From NCBI GenBank assembly GCA_030549335.1, contig CM060195.1, positions 13,917,501 to 13,981,500 on the forward strand: DNA of 64,000 nucleotides, given 5' to 3'. A model generated the notes under the pieces. It was not told where the DNA came from, made no database searches, and worked only from the letters and a program-made list of their open reading frames with translations. A program made the position numbers and the translations under genes. Below, one piece after another: positions 22,715-36,873 of this stretch (position 1 is its first letter; each line of letters begins with the position of its first letter). The DNA is from Pontederia crassipes. Its lineage: Eukaryota > Streptophyta > Magnoliopsida > Commelinales > Pontederiaceae.

Positions 22715-24235
22715 GATTAAGACTTCGTTTGGGATGACTTTTTCAGATAGAAATTTTTGTTATTTTTCTTGAAAGTAGGCTTTTCCTTCTCTTCGAAAAG
22801 GGTAAAGAGTCCCTCCTTAGTAACTTTACTAAGAAGTCTGCTTAGCAAACATCTAAGCTGCTCATCGAGATATGATGTTGCACATTTTATACTTTTATTT
22901 CTCTCCTTTAAAAACTTAAACAAAATTATCTCGGTCGTCCATTTGCTTCGGCGGTCATGATCTTGGCTTATAAAAAGATGCCCTAATTTTCTCTCTCCTA
23001 CTTGCTCGTGTTGATGCTCATTTTTTCGCTGCCTCGGCTCTGATGCCTTCGTTCCCCTATCTGCTCTGATGTGGCATGTGCTTCGGCATATCCAGCTGCT
23101 TGTGTTCGATTATGCGTTCCTGCCTGTTCATCCTTCCCCAATGGATTTTCCTCTCACACTTTCATCATTGCCAACATTTTCACTTGCATGTTGTTTGCTA
23201 GAGCTTTTAGTTGTGAGTGGCACTTGATTTCTTTGTCAATATTTTCTTTTGGTTGAGTGAGTGTTCATGATTTGTAGTGAGTAATGTTTCCATTATTAAC
23301 ATTTGAGGAGAGAGAAAGTTCGGCATGGTGCAAGAAATGATGGAAATAGGCCATTACAATCACTGAATAGAAATATACAGACATCCCAATTGATTCATGA
23401 GCTAACACCGCCGGCGCCAAAGACTTCAAATTTAAGAATTAGGTAATACACCTCCATAAAAAAGAAAAAAAATGCTTACTGTTCCTAGTAAGATTGAATC
23501 TAGAGGTATCAACAACTACACACATAGAATAAAAAATCAAATAAATTAGTAGCAGGACAGCAGATCTATAGGAAAATGGTCAAAATCCCTTAAAGGATTC
23601 CTAGTACTTCATCTATCATTATAGCTCCAGCTGCTTCAATGCTTCTGATGTTGCATTCTGAGACTCTTCGAGACCATTTGTGGACCGAACATCTGCAATA
23701 TCTTCTGCCTTGTTAGAAGGTTTCCCCCAGCGGCGCAGCGGTCACAACGAGGAGGCAACCCAACGGTTGACATTGGCGACAACTACGGCCATCACGACGA
23801 GGAGCGTCACAACAGCTGTTGGGCGAGGAGTGTAGGCATCACAACAGCCGTCACAACAAGGAGGCAACCCAACGGCCGATCTTGGAGACATAGCAGCCAT
23901 CGTGACGAGGAGATGATCTAGTCGAAGCAGCAGCCGTCAAAAGGTCTAGACCCAACAAGGAGAGAGAATGTGAGGGTTCCTTTTTTCTTCTCCATAGGAA
24001 AGATCTAGACTGTTAAAAAATAATGGACGTCCAATATTTTTTGGACAAACATCTAAAAGGTATAAAGAAAAGGTCAAAAAAGAGGAAAAAATCGGACCAT
24101 CTAAACGGCATCGCCTGCTTTTTGCTAAGCAACCTCCTTAGCAAAACTGCTATGGAGGGGCTCTTTACCCCTCTGAAAAAGCTGTAAGAACTACTGTAGG
24201 TTGACAGCATTCCAAACGCAGCTTAAATGTCCTAA
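22715..24235. mobile_element. Non-autonomous inverted-repeat transposable element
   Basis: The left arm (about 22724-22950) and right arm (about 23995-24225) are inverted copies. Shared blocks: CGTTTGGGATG/CGTTTGGAATG at the ends, then GGGTAAAGAGYCCCTCC, TGCTTAGCAAA and GACGTCCA/GTCGTCCA toward the middle. No transposase is visible inside. A 26-bp phrase (GTCACAAC.AGGAGGCAACCC, continued) is repeated at 23741 and 23850. Target duplication and superfamily are not resolved. Confidence 0.55.
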
Positions 24236-24330
24236 AAGCAACTCGCTTAATCTCTCTCCTCGCCAAGCTGAAACTCACCAAGATTAAATGCCCTAAAAGC
24301 AAGTCCCTTAATCTCTCTCCTCACCAACCC
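24231..24330 (+). repeat. Direct repeat of about 43 bp
   Basis: AAATGTCCTAAAAGCAACTC with its continuation (24227-24271) is repeated as AAATGCCCTAAAAGCAAGTC (24286-24328), each followed by CTTAATCTCTCTCCTC. It lies just outside the inverted-repeat element. Confidence 0.7.
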
Positions 24331-25099
24331 CATTCAACTGCTCACCAGCAAAACCCATAGTTGGCTACAGTAACCTCCTCCCTCACTCATCTCTCTCCAC
24401 TCAGCAAGAAGCTACCTCACCACTCATTCCATTACTGTAGCAGTTCCATTTGAGCTCTTGGATAACAACAAGGAAGGAGAGGATACTAGTTCAGCTAAGA
24501 GAGGAAGAGGAGAGATTTAGGGCTTGCTAATTAATGTATGTTTGAAGGAATCGAAAGTATCAAATATATTAAATAAGTTATCATTATTTCTCATTTTCTC
24601 ATAATTGTCTATTAATTTATCATTTTACTAATTTTCTTTAAATATATTTATAGATATAGAATGTAGAATATAAATAAATTTAGAATATAAAATAGATAAA
24701 ATTTAATGAAATTAAAATATGTTAACTTCCTCTCCAAAATACAAGTAATTTTAATCATAATATAACTAATTTTAATCATAATTCCACTGTAATTATAAAT
24801 TTATAAAATTTATTTCTTTCAATTAGCCTTATTCAAAATTCTATTAATTTACTTCTTATTAATTATGAAATTTATTTATATATATTTATATCTATGAATG
24901 AGTAAAGGAATAAATGAAAAAAAATAGAGTTTCTATTGGGGTTTGAACTTGTCAGAAAAACAAATTGTCACATGTGATTGAAAGTGTCTATAAATGATAT
25001 TTTAATATTATACATATACTTAATATTAACACATATAGTATTATTAATGTTTAATAATATTATTATATATAAAATGTTTTGTAATAAATGATATTGTTT
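24331..25099. other. Intergenic, AT-rich, no gene
   Basis: From about 24540 the sequence is strongly AT-rich, with ATTTATATATATTTATA-type tracts near 24870. No coding signal is seen. Confidence 0.5.
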
Positions 25100-26562
25100 T
25101 AATTATCAACGGGTAATTCCTTAGGTATGATCGACAAATTTAATATCCGTCGGTAATTTTGAAGGAATTACCTCTCGGTAATTCAAGTATTAATATTGTA
25201 TTTATAATAGATTAAATATAAGACAAAATATATGATTAATATTTTATTATTATTTTTACTGGCGGATCTATCCTTCGGTAGTATTGATAGATACTCATCG
25301 GTACTACCGAAGGGTCTTTCCGTCGGTCACTAATATTTTAATATTATATATCTAATATAAGAGAAAATATATGATTAATATATTAATATTAGGGTTACCG
25401 ATGGGTCGATCCTTCCATATTACCAATGGATATGGATTTGTCGATACTAGAGAAGGTGTTGTCCGTTGTTAACTCCAATTTTTTCCCGCCGAATCTTCCC
25501 CCTCTCTCCCTATGTCTCTCTCACTCGTTCCCCTTCTCTCACACCGCTATCTCTCTCTCCCACGGTGACGACAGTGTCTCCCATGGCTCCGACGACCTCC
25601 TACGACTCCAGCGATCTCGGCTTCGACTGCCCTCCCCCTCTCCCTCACTCTTGACTACAACCAGTAGGTGGCCGAATCCAGCGCACTGCCGGCCGATCCA
25701 ACGCACATGGCAGCCAATTCCGGCTACCGCAGCCAGATCCGGCCACCTGGCGGCCAAAACCAATCATCTAATGGTTAGATCAGACCGCTGATGGCTAGAT
25801 CAATTGCAGCAGCCGCCCCCTCTCCCTCTCTCTCTTCGTGTCTCTCTCGACTCCCGCGACTTCATCCCTCTCTCTGGGCTGTTGTGTCCAGATCTGGCTC
25901 CAACGACTTCGTCTCTCTCTTGGTTGCCGCGTCGAAATCTGGCTCCGACGACCTTCCATGACACCGACGATCCTAGCTTCGGCCACCTCCCCCTCTCTCC
26001 TCCATCTCTCTCGACTCCTGCCGTGAGATCGTCCGTCGGCTCTAGATCGCTCTCAACAAAATTGGTCGGTAGCCAAATCCGATCGTCTGTCGTCTCTAGA
26101 CCACTGGCATTCGATGTTTTTTATATTTTAAATAAGGTTTGCGATGGGAACTACCATCAAGAGACGTCGGAGAATCGACGAGATGTCTCCCATTGGAGCA
26201 TCCAACGGGTTCCATCCATCGAAGCTTTCGAGGGACTCCTCTGCTCGAATCTTCTAATGGATTTGACCCGTCGAAAGTATCCAGTGTTGTCATGCTTCAA
26301 AACTTTTGACGGTTTTGACCAGTCCGAAGTTCGAGGGTTGTCATGCCTTCGAAACTTCCAATGGGAATCACCCGTCGGAAGAACTTCCCTCGAAAGTTTT
26401 GATGGATCAATGAGGACCGTCTAAAACTCATTTGCGATGAGTAAATTTCTGACGGGAGCTAAACCGTTAGAAAATTCATTGAAAACATATTTTTTTGATG
26501 GATATACGAAGTGTTCTGATGGAAAAATTCGTCGATAATTAGCAAAAATCTTGTTGTGCGTG
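25100..26562. mobile_element. Non-autonomous CACTA-like element (right end recognised)
   Basis: The right end, read on the minus strand, is CACGCACAACAAGATTTTTG followed by CTAATTATCGACG, close to the plant CACTA terminus CACTACAACAAGA... Inside are many short CGTCGGTAA, CGATGGGTCGA and CCGTCGGAAG-like words in both orientations, as in CACTA subterminal arrays. The centre (25490-26060) is CT-rich with overlapping open frames on both strands but no recognised domain. The left terminus was not found. Confidence 0.5.
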
Positions 26563-28580
26563 ACATGTCTTGAAAGCCTATGTATGTTGATTTTCTACAC
26601 AGAAAGCTTTGATATATTGACAATCTTAAATAGGATTAAAACATGCAACATGTATTAAATGATTGCATGTATTGATGTATGTAATTAAAAGCCGAATTGA
26701 TTTAAGGTGTCTTGTTGTAATTGTGGAGGGAAAACGAGTTTCACCCCCAAGTGGTGGCATTTTCAATTGGGACAAAGGATTCCCGGCCTAGCTAGCCATG
26801 GTTCCGCAAATCATCATGGTCTTTTCAATCATCTAGATAAGAAGTTATCTAATTGAAGATAGAAGACAAAAAGATGAAAGTCAAATAAGGTGACTAAAAT
26901 GAATGACTTGGAATATAAAGATGGAGATGATGATAATGTACGCACCTTGATGAATGCTAATGTATGTCCTATTGTCTTATCATGTTATGAATAGAGATGT
27001 TAAAGTTAAGTAAGATAAGTTTATGATATGTCTTAGCATAATGCATAATGATGTTTTATGATTTTCTTATCTTATGATGATAATTGATCACATGTCATAT
27101 AGTGTGCATATGTAGTTTATAGCATGCACTTATATTTCTATTATGATGCAATGCATATGTTGGAAAGCATGCTATAGGATTATAGTATGCATGCATCTCA
27201 ATATACTCTAATGTGAGAAACTTTGCACCCCATGAATCCATACAAGTATGGATGAGGCATGGGCTTAACGGTAGCGATCTCATGACAAAGAGATTGCACA
27301 TGAGTTAGTTGGGTCCATGGCTCAAGTTATCTTATATTATCTTATGTCATGATGATGGACTTTTTAGTGAGTCAAATACGTGTGGCTTATGGGGCTTTGT
27401 GTCATGAACTTTTATATGAACTCCTTTATGTATTATGAATCATATATCGGGTCTTATGTTAGAGCATATGTGGCTATGGACTGATTATGTTATCTTAGGA
27501 TTTATATGTTTAGAAGTTTTTCACTATTTCATGTTATTATGATTATATTTCCGCTGCGATGTTATATGTAATTAAGTTATGAAAAGTTATACAGATGTAA
27601 CGCTAGGGTTCAATCTCTAAATTGAGGTCGAATTTTGGGGGAGTACATTTTAAGTACTATCGATTACATTTTGAGTTAATGATTGTCTTGCTTTTTCTCT
27701 TTCTACTTATTTATGGTCATATTTTTTTATCCTTGTTTCTCAACAAATTTGAGCAGCATTAAATATTGAATTATTTATCTATCATTTTGATTTTATTAGC
27801 TCACTCATAAGTATTACTCTACCATATTTTCTTGTTTTTTTTATTAATTATTCCTTCAATACTTATTATTTTTCCCTACGATTCCTTAGATGGCTCATAA
27901 TAATTATTATTAACAAATAATCATATCAAGAGTTCATGATAATAATCAAATTTGATTAATTATTAAATATTTAAAAAATAAAGAATGTTCGTTAACGTTT
28001 TTTTTATTACTATTAAGTACTTCTAAAAGTTATGATGCTCGTTAACTGTTTTTCACAAATGGATGTTTTTTTATTGTGGAAAAAATATGATGAAATAGCT
28101 CCATTCGGAATGATGTTGGCGGAGTTTAGTACTAAGAAAGTGAAAACAATAATTTTTGAGAGAAAAAGAATAGTCTAATATATTTTTTAATGCATAAAAA
28201 GCGTATTAAGGAATGAATACCTCGGTAATATATCTGCTAATTATAATGCACATATTTCACGTATAAAATATATTGTAGCGCTTTTTTATTAATCATTGAC
28301 GAATATTGAGGGATTCCAAAAATTTCAAGTTGGATATGATACGTTAATATGTAATAATAAATGTAAACAAATGCTCTTGCATTTTTTTACTCATATATAT
28401 AGACCATTCTCATTCTACTATAGACATATGGAACAAGGTTTTTTTCTCAAAGGAAATCAAATTAAAAATAATTAACTTAAAAAAGTAGTTCACAATCGCT
28501 GAACTAACGATTGAATTACTTACTTATTTTCACGTTAACCTCTAAATTAAGAAATAAAACATTAGATCAATGAACTTCAT
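26563..28580. other. Intergenic; possible gypsy LTR remnant to 27647
   Basis: TCGAATTTTGGGGGAGTACA at 27628-27647 resembles the ends of the solo LTR at 33021-33040 (ATTTTGGGGGCGTTACA). The preceding kilobase (26700-27640) is non-coding with ATG-rich AT sequence, as in such LTRs. I found no matching start or target duplication. 27650-28580 is AT-rich with nothing recognisable. Confidence 0.35.
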
Positions 28581-28831
28581 AGTTAAGTGAAAATACACAA
28601 AATCAATGCAACAGAAAAGAGTAGTGATGCCAGATAGGGCATATGCCACAGTAAAAGAAATAAAGTTGGAGGAAGGAAGAAAAAGATGCCTCCATCCTCT
28701 CTACAACAATTTGTGCACTCTGAAAGCTGGCCAACAGAGACCTTTCATCCACCTTTGTGTTACTTTCTTTCGGACTAAGTGGGCAGCAGGGCTTTCTCAC
28801 ATTTTACCAAGAATTTCCCAGAATCCTTCTC

Positions 28832-28987
28832 CTATTTGTCTTCGTGTTCCTTCTTAGGATGGACAGCTTCCACAAGGGCCTCGAGTTCTTCCTTGGCTCT
28901 TTCAAAAATGTTTGGGCCTTTGACTCTATCAATAGGTGTGTCCTCATCAATATCATCGTTTGCGCCGTGCGTCTCTTTGTCATGCAT
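28832..28987 (-). CDS. Small conserved-type protein, copy 2 (51 aa, or last exon)
   Basis: The minus-strand frame from ATG at 28987 to TAG at 28832-28834 encodes a 51-residue acidic protein: HDKETHGANDDIDEDTPIDR, VKGPNIFERAKEELEALVEA and VHPKKEHEDK. It matches the ORF at 29587-29811 over the core THG..., D(E/D)(S/D)TP.D.VKGPNIFERAKEE, HP(K/R)KE. The frame stays open upstream to an AG (about 29028), so this may be the last exon of a spliced gene. I recognise the motif as one seen in small uncharacterised plant proteins; no function is known to me. It is hydrophilic, probably helical (ERAKEELEALVE), with no signal or membrane segment. It is either a tandem duplicate or an alternative last exon of the neighbour. 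Confidence 0.5.
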   Translation of the reverse strand: MHDKETHGANDDIDEDTPIDRVKGPNIFERAKEELEALVEAVHPKKEHEDK

Positions 28988-29586
28988 TTTCTCCTTCAGT
29001 GTCGTTGCTTGTGTTTCTTCTTTCCCTGTTACTCATAGGAGATCAGAAACTTGCAGAGATGATACATGTACAGGAATAAGCACTCATCCAACTAGATTGT
29101 TGTTGCACATAGTAGCAAATCCTATGGACCAATGTGGTTATAACAAAGAAATTGCTCAAGTTTAATCTAGCTCCGAAAGGTTTGAGAAAGAAAAAAAAAG
29201 TAATTTCAGTAAACTAAAGCTATTAGTACACAATATATCTGTGGAAAATGGAAGCCTGCTCCTGAAAACTTACCCCCAATAAAAAGACTTGCCCAATTTT
29301 AACTCGATGTAGTAAACAGTTAACACTAAAGCAGAAAGAGAGAAGTCATTGGATATCAATCTCAGTTCTCAAGTAAGCATAACATTCTAATGCAAGTGAA
29401 TCTGCAACAAGCCAAGAACCACTTTCTGCATAGTTTTGCTGGTGTGCATATATGGCTGGTTCAATGTGAACTGCAGATATCATCATAATTGTGGATGAAG
29501 TCCAGTTCTAAAGTGGTTACATTCAACCAGATAACTGAGTTCAACTGAATAGTATTGAAGTAAACCATGATTTCACCGAGGGCTGA

Positions 29587-29811
29587 CTAGAACTTCAATT
29601 CAGAGCATTGCTCATCTAATACGTTATTGAGAATCAAGTTACCCGTCTCATGATCTGATTCTTTCCTTGGATGGATGATCTCCTCCACCAGTGCTTCAAT
29701 CTCCTCCTTCGCTCGCTCGAAAATGTTTGGGCCTTTAACCTTGTCGGCGGGTGTGCTCTCGTCAACGTGATTGCTCCTTCCATGAGTCTCTCTCTCACGA
29801 ATTTTATCCAT
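29587..29811 (-). CDS. Small conserved-type protein, copy 1 (74 aa)
   Basis: ATG at 29811 opens a 74-residue frame with RERETHGRSNHVDESTPADK, VKGPNIFERAKEEIEALVEE and IHPRKESDHE, then a C-terminal tail absent from copy 2. An AG (GAAGCAG) two bases before the ATG fits a splice acceptor. A possible donor (GACGAG before GTAATT) lies at 30226/30227 on the same strand, suggesting a non-coding first exon. The core is shared with 28832-28987, about 600 bp downstream on the same strand. Function unknown. The paired conserved blocks suggest purifying selection on the core, which argues for a real gene family. Confidence 0.6.
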   Translation of the reverse strand: MDKIRERETHGRSNHVDESTPADKVKGPNIFERAKEEIEALVEEIIHPRKESDHETGNLILNNVLDEQCSELKF

Positions 29812-30226
29812 CCTGCTTCGGACTTCCCCTTACCTTTCCCCCAATATCAACTATTTACTCTGCGTAACAAATAAATCCAAACACATCCAATTAGAATGGG
29901 ATTCTTGAACATGGCACATTCAAATGCATCCCTAGATCTAAGGATGGAATCTGAGGAAGGAATCATCATAGCTGCATAAAAAATGAGAAATAAATATGCC
30001 GTAAAATTGGGGGTTTTCTGGCATATCGATTCAATCAGAAACCTTGTCGAAATCCTACCATTTAATATAAGAAAATAGAACTAGGACCAGTTAATCCTCA
30101 CGATCTAAAGCAGCTCTTTTGATCTGCGTCCAACACAAAAAAGCAAACTCGAAGAGGAAATGAAACGGAAATGGGGGAAAGAATTTGTACAAGAAACCAT
30201 TGGAGATCAAGAGACAATCGAATTAC

Positions 30227-30330
30227 CTCGTCTTCTTCTTCGATCGAGAGATGGAACGGTTGGAGATTGAAGGACAAAGAAATCGGAAGAAGAAAAAATT
30301 CGACCTTTTATTTTCGTCACTAAATCGGAT
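30227..30330 (-). other. Possible 5' UTR exon of the small-protein gene
   Basis: On the minus strand a CT-rich stretch ends GAAGAAGACGAG, followed by GTAATTCG (donor-like) at 30226. It has no ATG and would join the acceptor before 29811. This is inferred from splice-like sequence only. Confidence 0.35.
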
Positions 30331-30889
30331 TACGCGGCACACGTCGGAGAGGTGGGAAGTAGGAATAAGAACACTATTTTCTTTCTTATTGAATAAATAA
30401 AATGCTTATATATGAATTATGAATTTATTTTATTATACTTTTTTATTGTCAAATTTATCTAATAAATATACATTATTTCATCGGATAAGTATAAAATTAA
30501 TTTTAAATAAATATATAATTAATTAATTAATAAGAAATAAGCTATTTAAAGTGTAGAGTGTGGTGGAGCGTCATACATATTCATTAATTTCATTCTAATT
30601 GAGGAAAATGCAACATACATGGTTCGGCCATAAACAAATGTACAATATTTTTTATTAGAATTACTAAAATAATTATATATTAATTTATTTTATTAACTAA
30701 AAACTAATTTGATCAAGATTAAATCATCTGATTATTCGATTTTTGTGATCATAACAAAGATGACTAATTCGATCGTTATTGTTTATTTGGCCTTAGTGTA
30801 ACGTATCGACCTTTTAATAAAAAAAAAGAAAAAAAAAGAAATACGAAACGAACAGTCGGCCTCCGGCAGACCAAGGGTCGGCCGGGGTG

Positions 30890-30896
30890 TATAAAG
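30890..30896 (+). promoter_or_regulatory. TATA box of the gypsy solo LTR
   Basis: TATAAAG follows a GGCCGGGGTG stretch about 93 bp into the LTR and is followed by a G-rich then CT-rich leader. This is a plausible U3/R promoter, judged on motif only. Confidence 0.5.
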
Positions 30897-31339
30897 AGGG
30901 GGGGAGGGCCGCCTTTGCGCCCTCTTGGAACCCCCAACCGCCATCATCCCTCCTCCTTCTTCTATTCGTCCGTCGACGGGCGACCCACGCGCGCACGAGA
31001 AGCAGAGCAACGACAAACGGAGAACGAACCGACCCACTCCGACGTCCAACGACCTCCCCTCGACGCGCACACAAGTCAAGCGAATCCTCCCAGGCGTCAG
31101 CGAACGTCCGACGATCGACGGACGACGAGCAGTGATCCGATGAACCCGATTTCCGACAAAGAAGAGGTACCTTAGCGTCAAAATCCTATAGACGATGAAT
31201 TAATGATCATTTGATGCGTAAAGTAGGTTTATATTGTTCTTGAAGTAAATTCCTACAAGTTTCATATTTATGTCGACGTCAATTGACGGCCGAAAGGCCA
31301 TCGGAATCAATGGAGAAGTCCGACGGCCCTGTTTTATCG

Positions 31340-31690
31340 CAGGGACCGGTCGACCGATTTTACTAAATGGTCGACCGGTCTGCGCACAGAACCTATATAA
31401 GTCCTTCGATATCGGACGACCGGCTCACCATGGCGGTCGATCGATCTGCCTATCAACATACAGATTCGGATCTTATGATCGGTCGACCGGTTCCAGCGAA
31501 CGGTCGACCGATCCGATGCGCAATGTGCATCTTCATGGCTTATCGAACGGTCGTTCGACACCCTGGACGGTCGACCGATTGTAATTTGTCCAATTAAAGA
31601 AATTGGCCGACCGACCCTAGAGGATCGGTCGACCGGTACCAGTGAACGGTCGACCGGTCCATCCGGAGCGGTCGACCAGTCCGACAGAGA
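31340..31690. repeat. Array of CGGTCGACCG palindromes
   Basis: About eight copies of the CGGTCGACCG-type palindrome occur, at about 31344, 31366, 31480, 31500, 31566, 31625, 31646 and 31668, plus degenerate ones. Neighbouring copies are repeatedly 20-22 bp apart (31344/31366, 31480/31500, 31625/31646/31668). The same core occurs in the unrelated solo LTR at 5815-6075. Confidence 0.75.
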
Positions 31691-31864
31691 CTCACAGATC
31701 GAACTAAATCAGATTGATCCACTCATAGTCTTAATTACGAATCTGACCAGTTCACATATATTGGCTGAGTCTCATTGTACAAAGATCAACTTCCAGTGGA
31801 TCCTAAATTATGGATTTTACAATAACGAAAGATAATTAAAGTAAAGATAAAGATGTGGGATTGC

Positions 31865-32190
31865 TATGTGCCGCCCCCAATGTTAAAGTAAAGATCAGAG
31901 ATTAAAGCAATGGGGGGATAGGTAGTTAGCTGAGGGGACAGCGAAGCTACTGGCTTAAATGCCCACTATTCCTGAGATTTCAGGTGTTCTCCCACCGATA
32001 TCTCGAGTTGAAGGGTGATGCTATGATCACACATCTTCCATTAAAGATTAAAGTATTATGCCAGAGGGACATGTAGCTAAGTTGAGAAGACAGTGAATCT
32101 ACAGGTCTAGTAACCGACCACTGTTCCTGGATTGTAAGAATTCTTCCCCATACCTTTCGAACTAGGTGAGGTAGTAACACCCACCCCTTT
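31865..32190 (+). repeat. Diverged tandem duplication of about 170 bp
   Basis: Two segments (from about 31880 and about 32043) share ordered blocks: ATTAAAG, GTAGYTAAGTTGAG/GTAGTTAGCTGAG, GAYAGYGAA, CCACTRTTCCTG and TTCTYCCMCA. They are internal to the solo LTR. Confidence 0.6.
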
Positions 32191-32328
32191 TTCCGTTTAC
32201 GGTCTTACTATCATCAGTGAATCAGAGAAGCACCACTGGCATCTCAACCTAATAAAGTCGAGCTCGCATAGGACAACCAACTCTAAGGATATTTTAGTAA
32301 TGTAAAAGACGTAGTACAACTCACAACA

Positions 32329-32480
32329 GAGTAACGCAAAGTAAAGTAAAGTAGAGTATTGAAAAGCAAAGCAATGTAAAGTAAAGCAACGCATAACAGA
32401 GTAATGTAAAGTAAAGTACTGTAAAGTAAAGCAAAGATATTGTAAAGTAAAAGCAGAGTAATATAAAGATAAAGTACTAT
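32329..32480 (+). repeat. Imperfect GTAAA/GCAAA array
   Basis: Many repeats of GTAAA and GCAAA (for example AATGTAAAGTAAAGCAA) run for about 150 bp, followed by a TA dinucleotide run near 32511-32531. Simple repeat inside the LTR. Confidence 0.8.
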
Positions 32481-34484
32481 CACAACAAAGAACAGGGTGT
32501 TGATATGACTATATATATATATATATATATAGATTTCCTGATCATCTTTGATCCTTATTTCATGTCTATTGCTATTATACTGGGCATCTTTGTTCATGGG
32601 TATTCTATTCCCCTGCATTGGGATTTTGCAGGTGAGAATGTCAACTGACGAGGTGTTGGAGGACGCAGGGCTTGGAGAACGCTGCACATGACTGATATTT
32701 CTGCTCCGAACTTCCTTATTGCATATCTGTTTAATTATCTTTATTATTAAGAGACGTCATGTTTCTTCCGCACATTCTCTGTATTGAAAGACATCATGAA
32801 CTTTCGCCTACTTTATATAATATGAGACAATTATGAATTTCCACATTTAAGTCCTTCATCGTGGCATTTCGATTATTCTTCCACATTTAAGGTTCTCTAT
32901 CATGTTTATCATTATTTCATCAGTGCCACGTAAGCTATTTTGTTGAACGGTCAAGGTCAGCAGAGCAGTAGATAGTGTAGCGCCCTCGGAGTCAATCCGA
33001 CCGCCTACGTGGCGAGAGGTGCGATTTTGGGGGCGTTACACTTAGATTATTCTAAGTGCTATAATATAGAGGAGAATGTTATATTTACTAAGTAACCAGT
33101 TTATAATTGAGCAAAAGATAAACATAGAACATTTATTGTAAAACGAAGGTCATTGGCACAACAAATTAGCATGATTATGTTCCAAGTGGTTCCTAGAATG
33201 CTAGTAACCACATGTTTGTAACGCCTAGGCCGGTACTATTAGAAAAAAAGATGAGATAAAATCATAATTGGAAAGAAATTAAAAATAAATTAGGGTTGAA
33301 GTTTGTGTCCAACCAACACTCAAATTCATTCTCCTATAAGTAGGAATCAAAACGAACCCTTAGCCATCCCAAAAATTTCTACAAGCCGAACCTAGCTTTC
33401 TCTCCTATTTTTTTTTGTACGTCTCTCTTGTTCTCACTCATGCCTGACTGTTGCCTAACAAGAGAACAACCAAAGGACGTGGATGGCGACAATCGCGTGC
33501 TTGAACTAAGGGGAACATCGGATGAAGAGGAAGAATATTTCACGGATAGAAACTCGTAAGGTATGTGAATAGGGTAGATTTATCATAAAATCTTGATTTT
33601 AGAAAGCATGATATTAGCAGTTCTAGATAACCCCTAGATAAACTTACAAATTATGATGATGAGTCGGCAATCGCCGAAAAGATGACTAGAAAAGCAGTGC
33701 GCCCTTGCATAGTTTTTCGAATGAAGGAATTTGGCTCGAGTTGTCTGCAATCTGGCCTAGGTAGGCCTTGCCCGAAACTGAGTTGAGGATGAACATATGA
33801 GCTTTGGCATCAAGACAAACCCTGCCCAGGTTGAGGATGACCTGACCCAGGTTCCAGCCCGATAAGCTTGACATCGTGCCCTTCGCCCGACCGGGTTGAC
33901 GTCAAAAACTTGGCCCACATTTCCCTTGATTTGCATCGAGAAGATGATTTACGTACTCAGCTCGGTTTTCGACCATATGATGTTGATGTTTATACTTTGA
34001 TGACTCTTGATTTATGTACTTACTCTTAATCTTTATTATGATAATGATTATTAGGATTTCCCAACTCTGAATTACTCTCCATGACCTTATCTTGTAGCCT
34101 GATTTAAGTTCTATATGATTATGAAGATAATGTTCAATTAGGACCCTGAGAAAACTATGATTTCATGATCTTGTTGATATTTTCATATGATGAATTAAAA
34201 GCTGCAAGACAAAAGGCAAAAATATTAAATGGAGGTTATGATACCCCATGATAAGTTATTGATTGACTATGGTCAGTTATGAGTTGATTCGGTCAGTTAT
34301 AGGATGACACTACCCGATGTTGGGTTGAGACACTTCTCCTCTGAGGGTTGAAAGATACCTCATGAGAAGTCAAAATGAATAATAAGATGAAATCATTCTT
34401 TCTTTTTATGATGATGATTGGCTTTTGCCACATTTATGATGATTTGTCCTATTATCTTGTTAATGTTCTATTAACATGCTATAT

Positions 34485-36493
<2,009 letters not shown>

Positions 36494-36873
36494 TATATTG
36501 AGTTATGAAATTCATATGGAGGTTTATCTCTCCTACATCTTCATAGATGCAGGCCCGAGTTCGAATGATACGAGTGGCCAATGATGATTGATTGAGCACA
36601 TGGCGACTGCACATGGGTGTCTTTTATTTTCATGTATTAGCTGAGCCACTTAGGAGTCATATGATGTTTTCTCATTAGTGTTCTACAATTTATGATGATT
36701 GTATTATATAACAATTTCTTTCAACTATGATTATTACTCTTTTTCTATGATTTTATATTTAGTTCACCAATCAAAATCTTCTTTTTGTTCAATATGATGT
36801 CCACGTAGTATAACTGTAGTGTTCCCTGGGAATAATTTTGCCACATGGAGGGGTGCATTTTGAGAGCGCTATA

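Larger units (their letters stand above)
30797..33040 (+). mobile_element. Ty3/gypsy-type solo LTR with 5-bp TSD
   Basis: It starts TGTAACGTATCGACC and ends TTTTGGGGGCGTTACA. It is flanked by CTTAG at 30792-30796 and again at 33041-33045. TGTAACG...CGTTACA inverted ends and the GGGGGCGTTACA end are typical of chromovirus (Tekay/Del-like) LTRs. No coding domains lie within 2244 bp, so it is a solo LTR. It contains a TATA box, a palindrome cluster, a duplicated segment of about 170 bp and a GTAAA-rich array. Open frames near 30780-31180 are LTR leader sequence, not genes. Confidence 0.85.

Noticed and set aside
25426-26424. 121- and 206-codon plus-strand frames
   Set aside because: CT-rich repeat-like interior of a CACTA-like element, overlapping frames on both strands, no domain or splice support.
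30783-31584. Several frames of 70-132 codons
   Set aside because: All lie in the 5' part of a solo LTR (30797-33040) with exact TSDs; they overlap on both strands and have no domain.
32283-32687. 134-codon minus-strand frame with Leu/Tyr-rich repeats
   Set aside because: Product of the GTAAA/GCAAA array and a TA run in the solo LTR.
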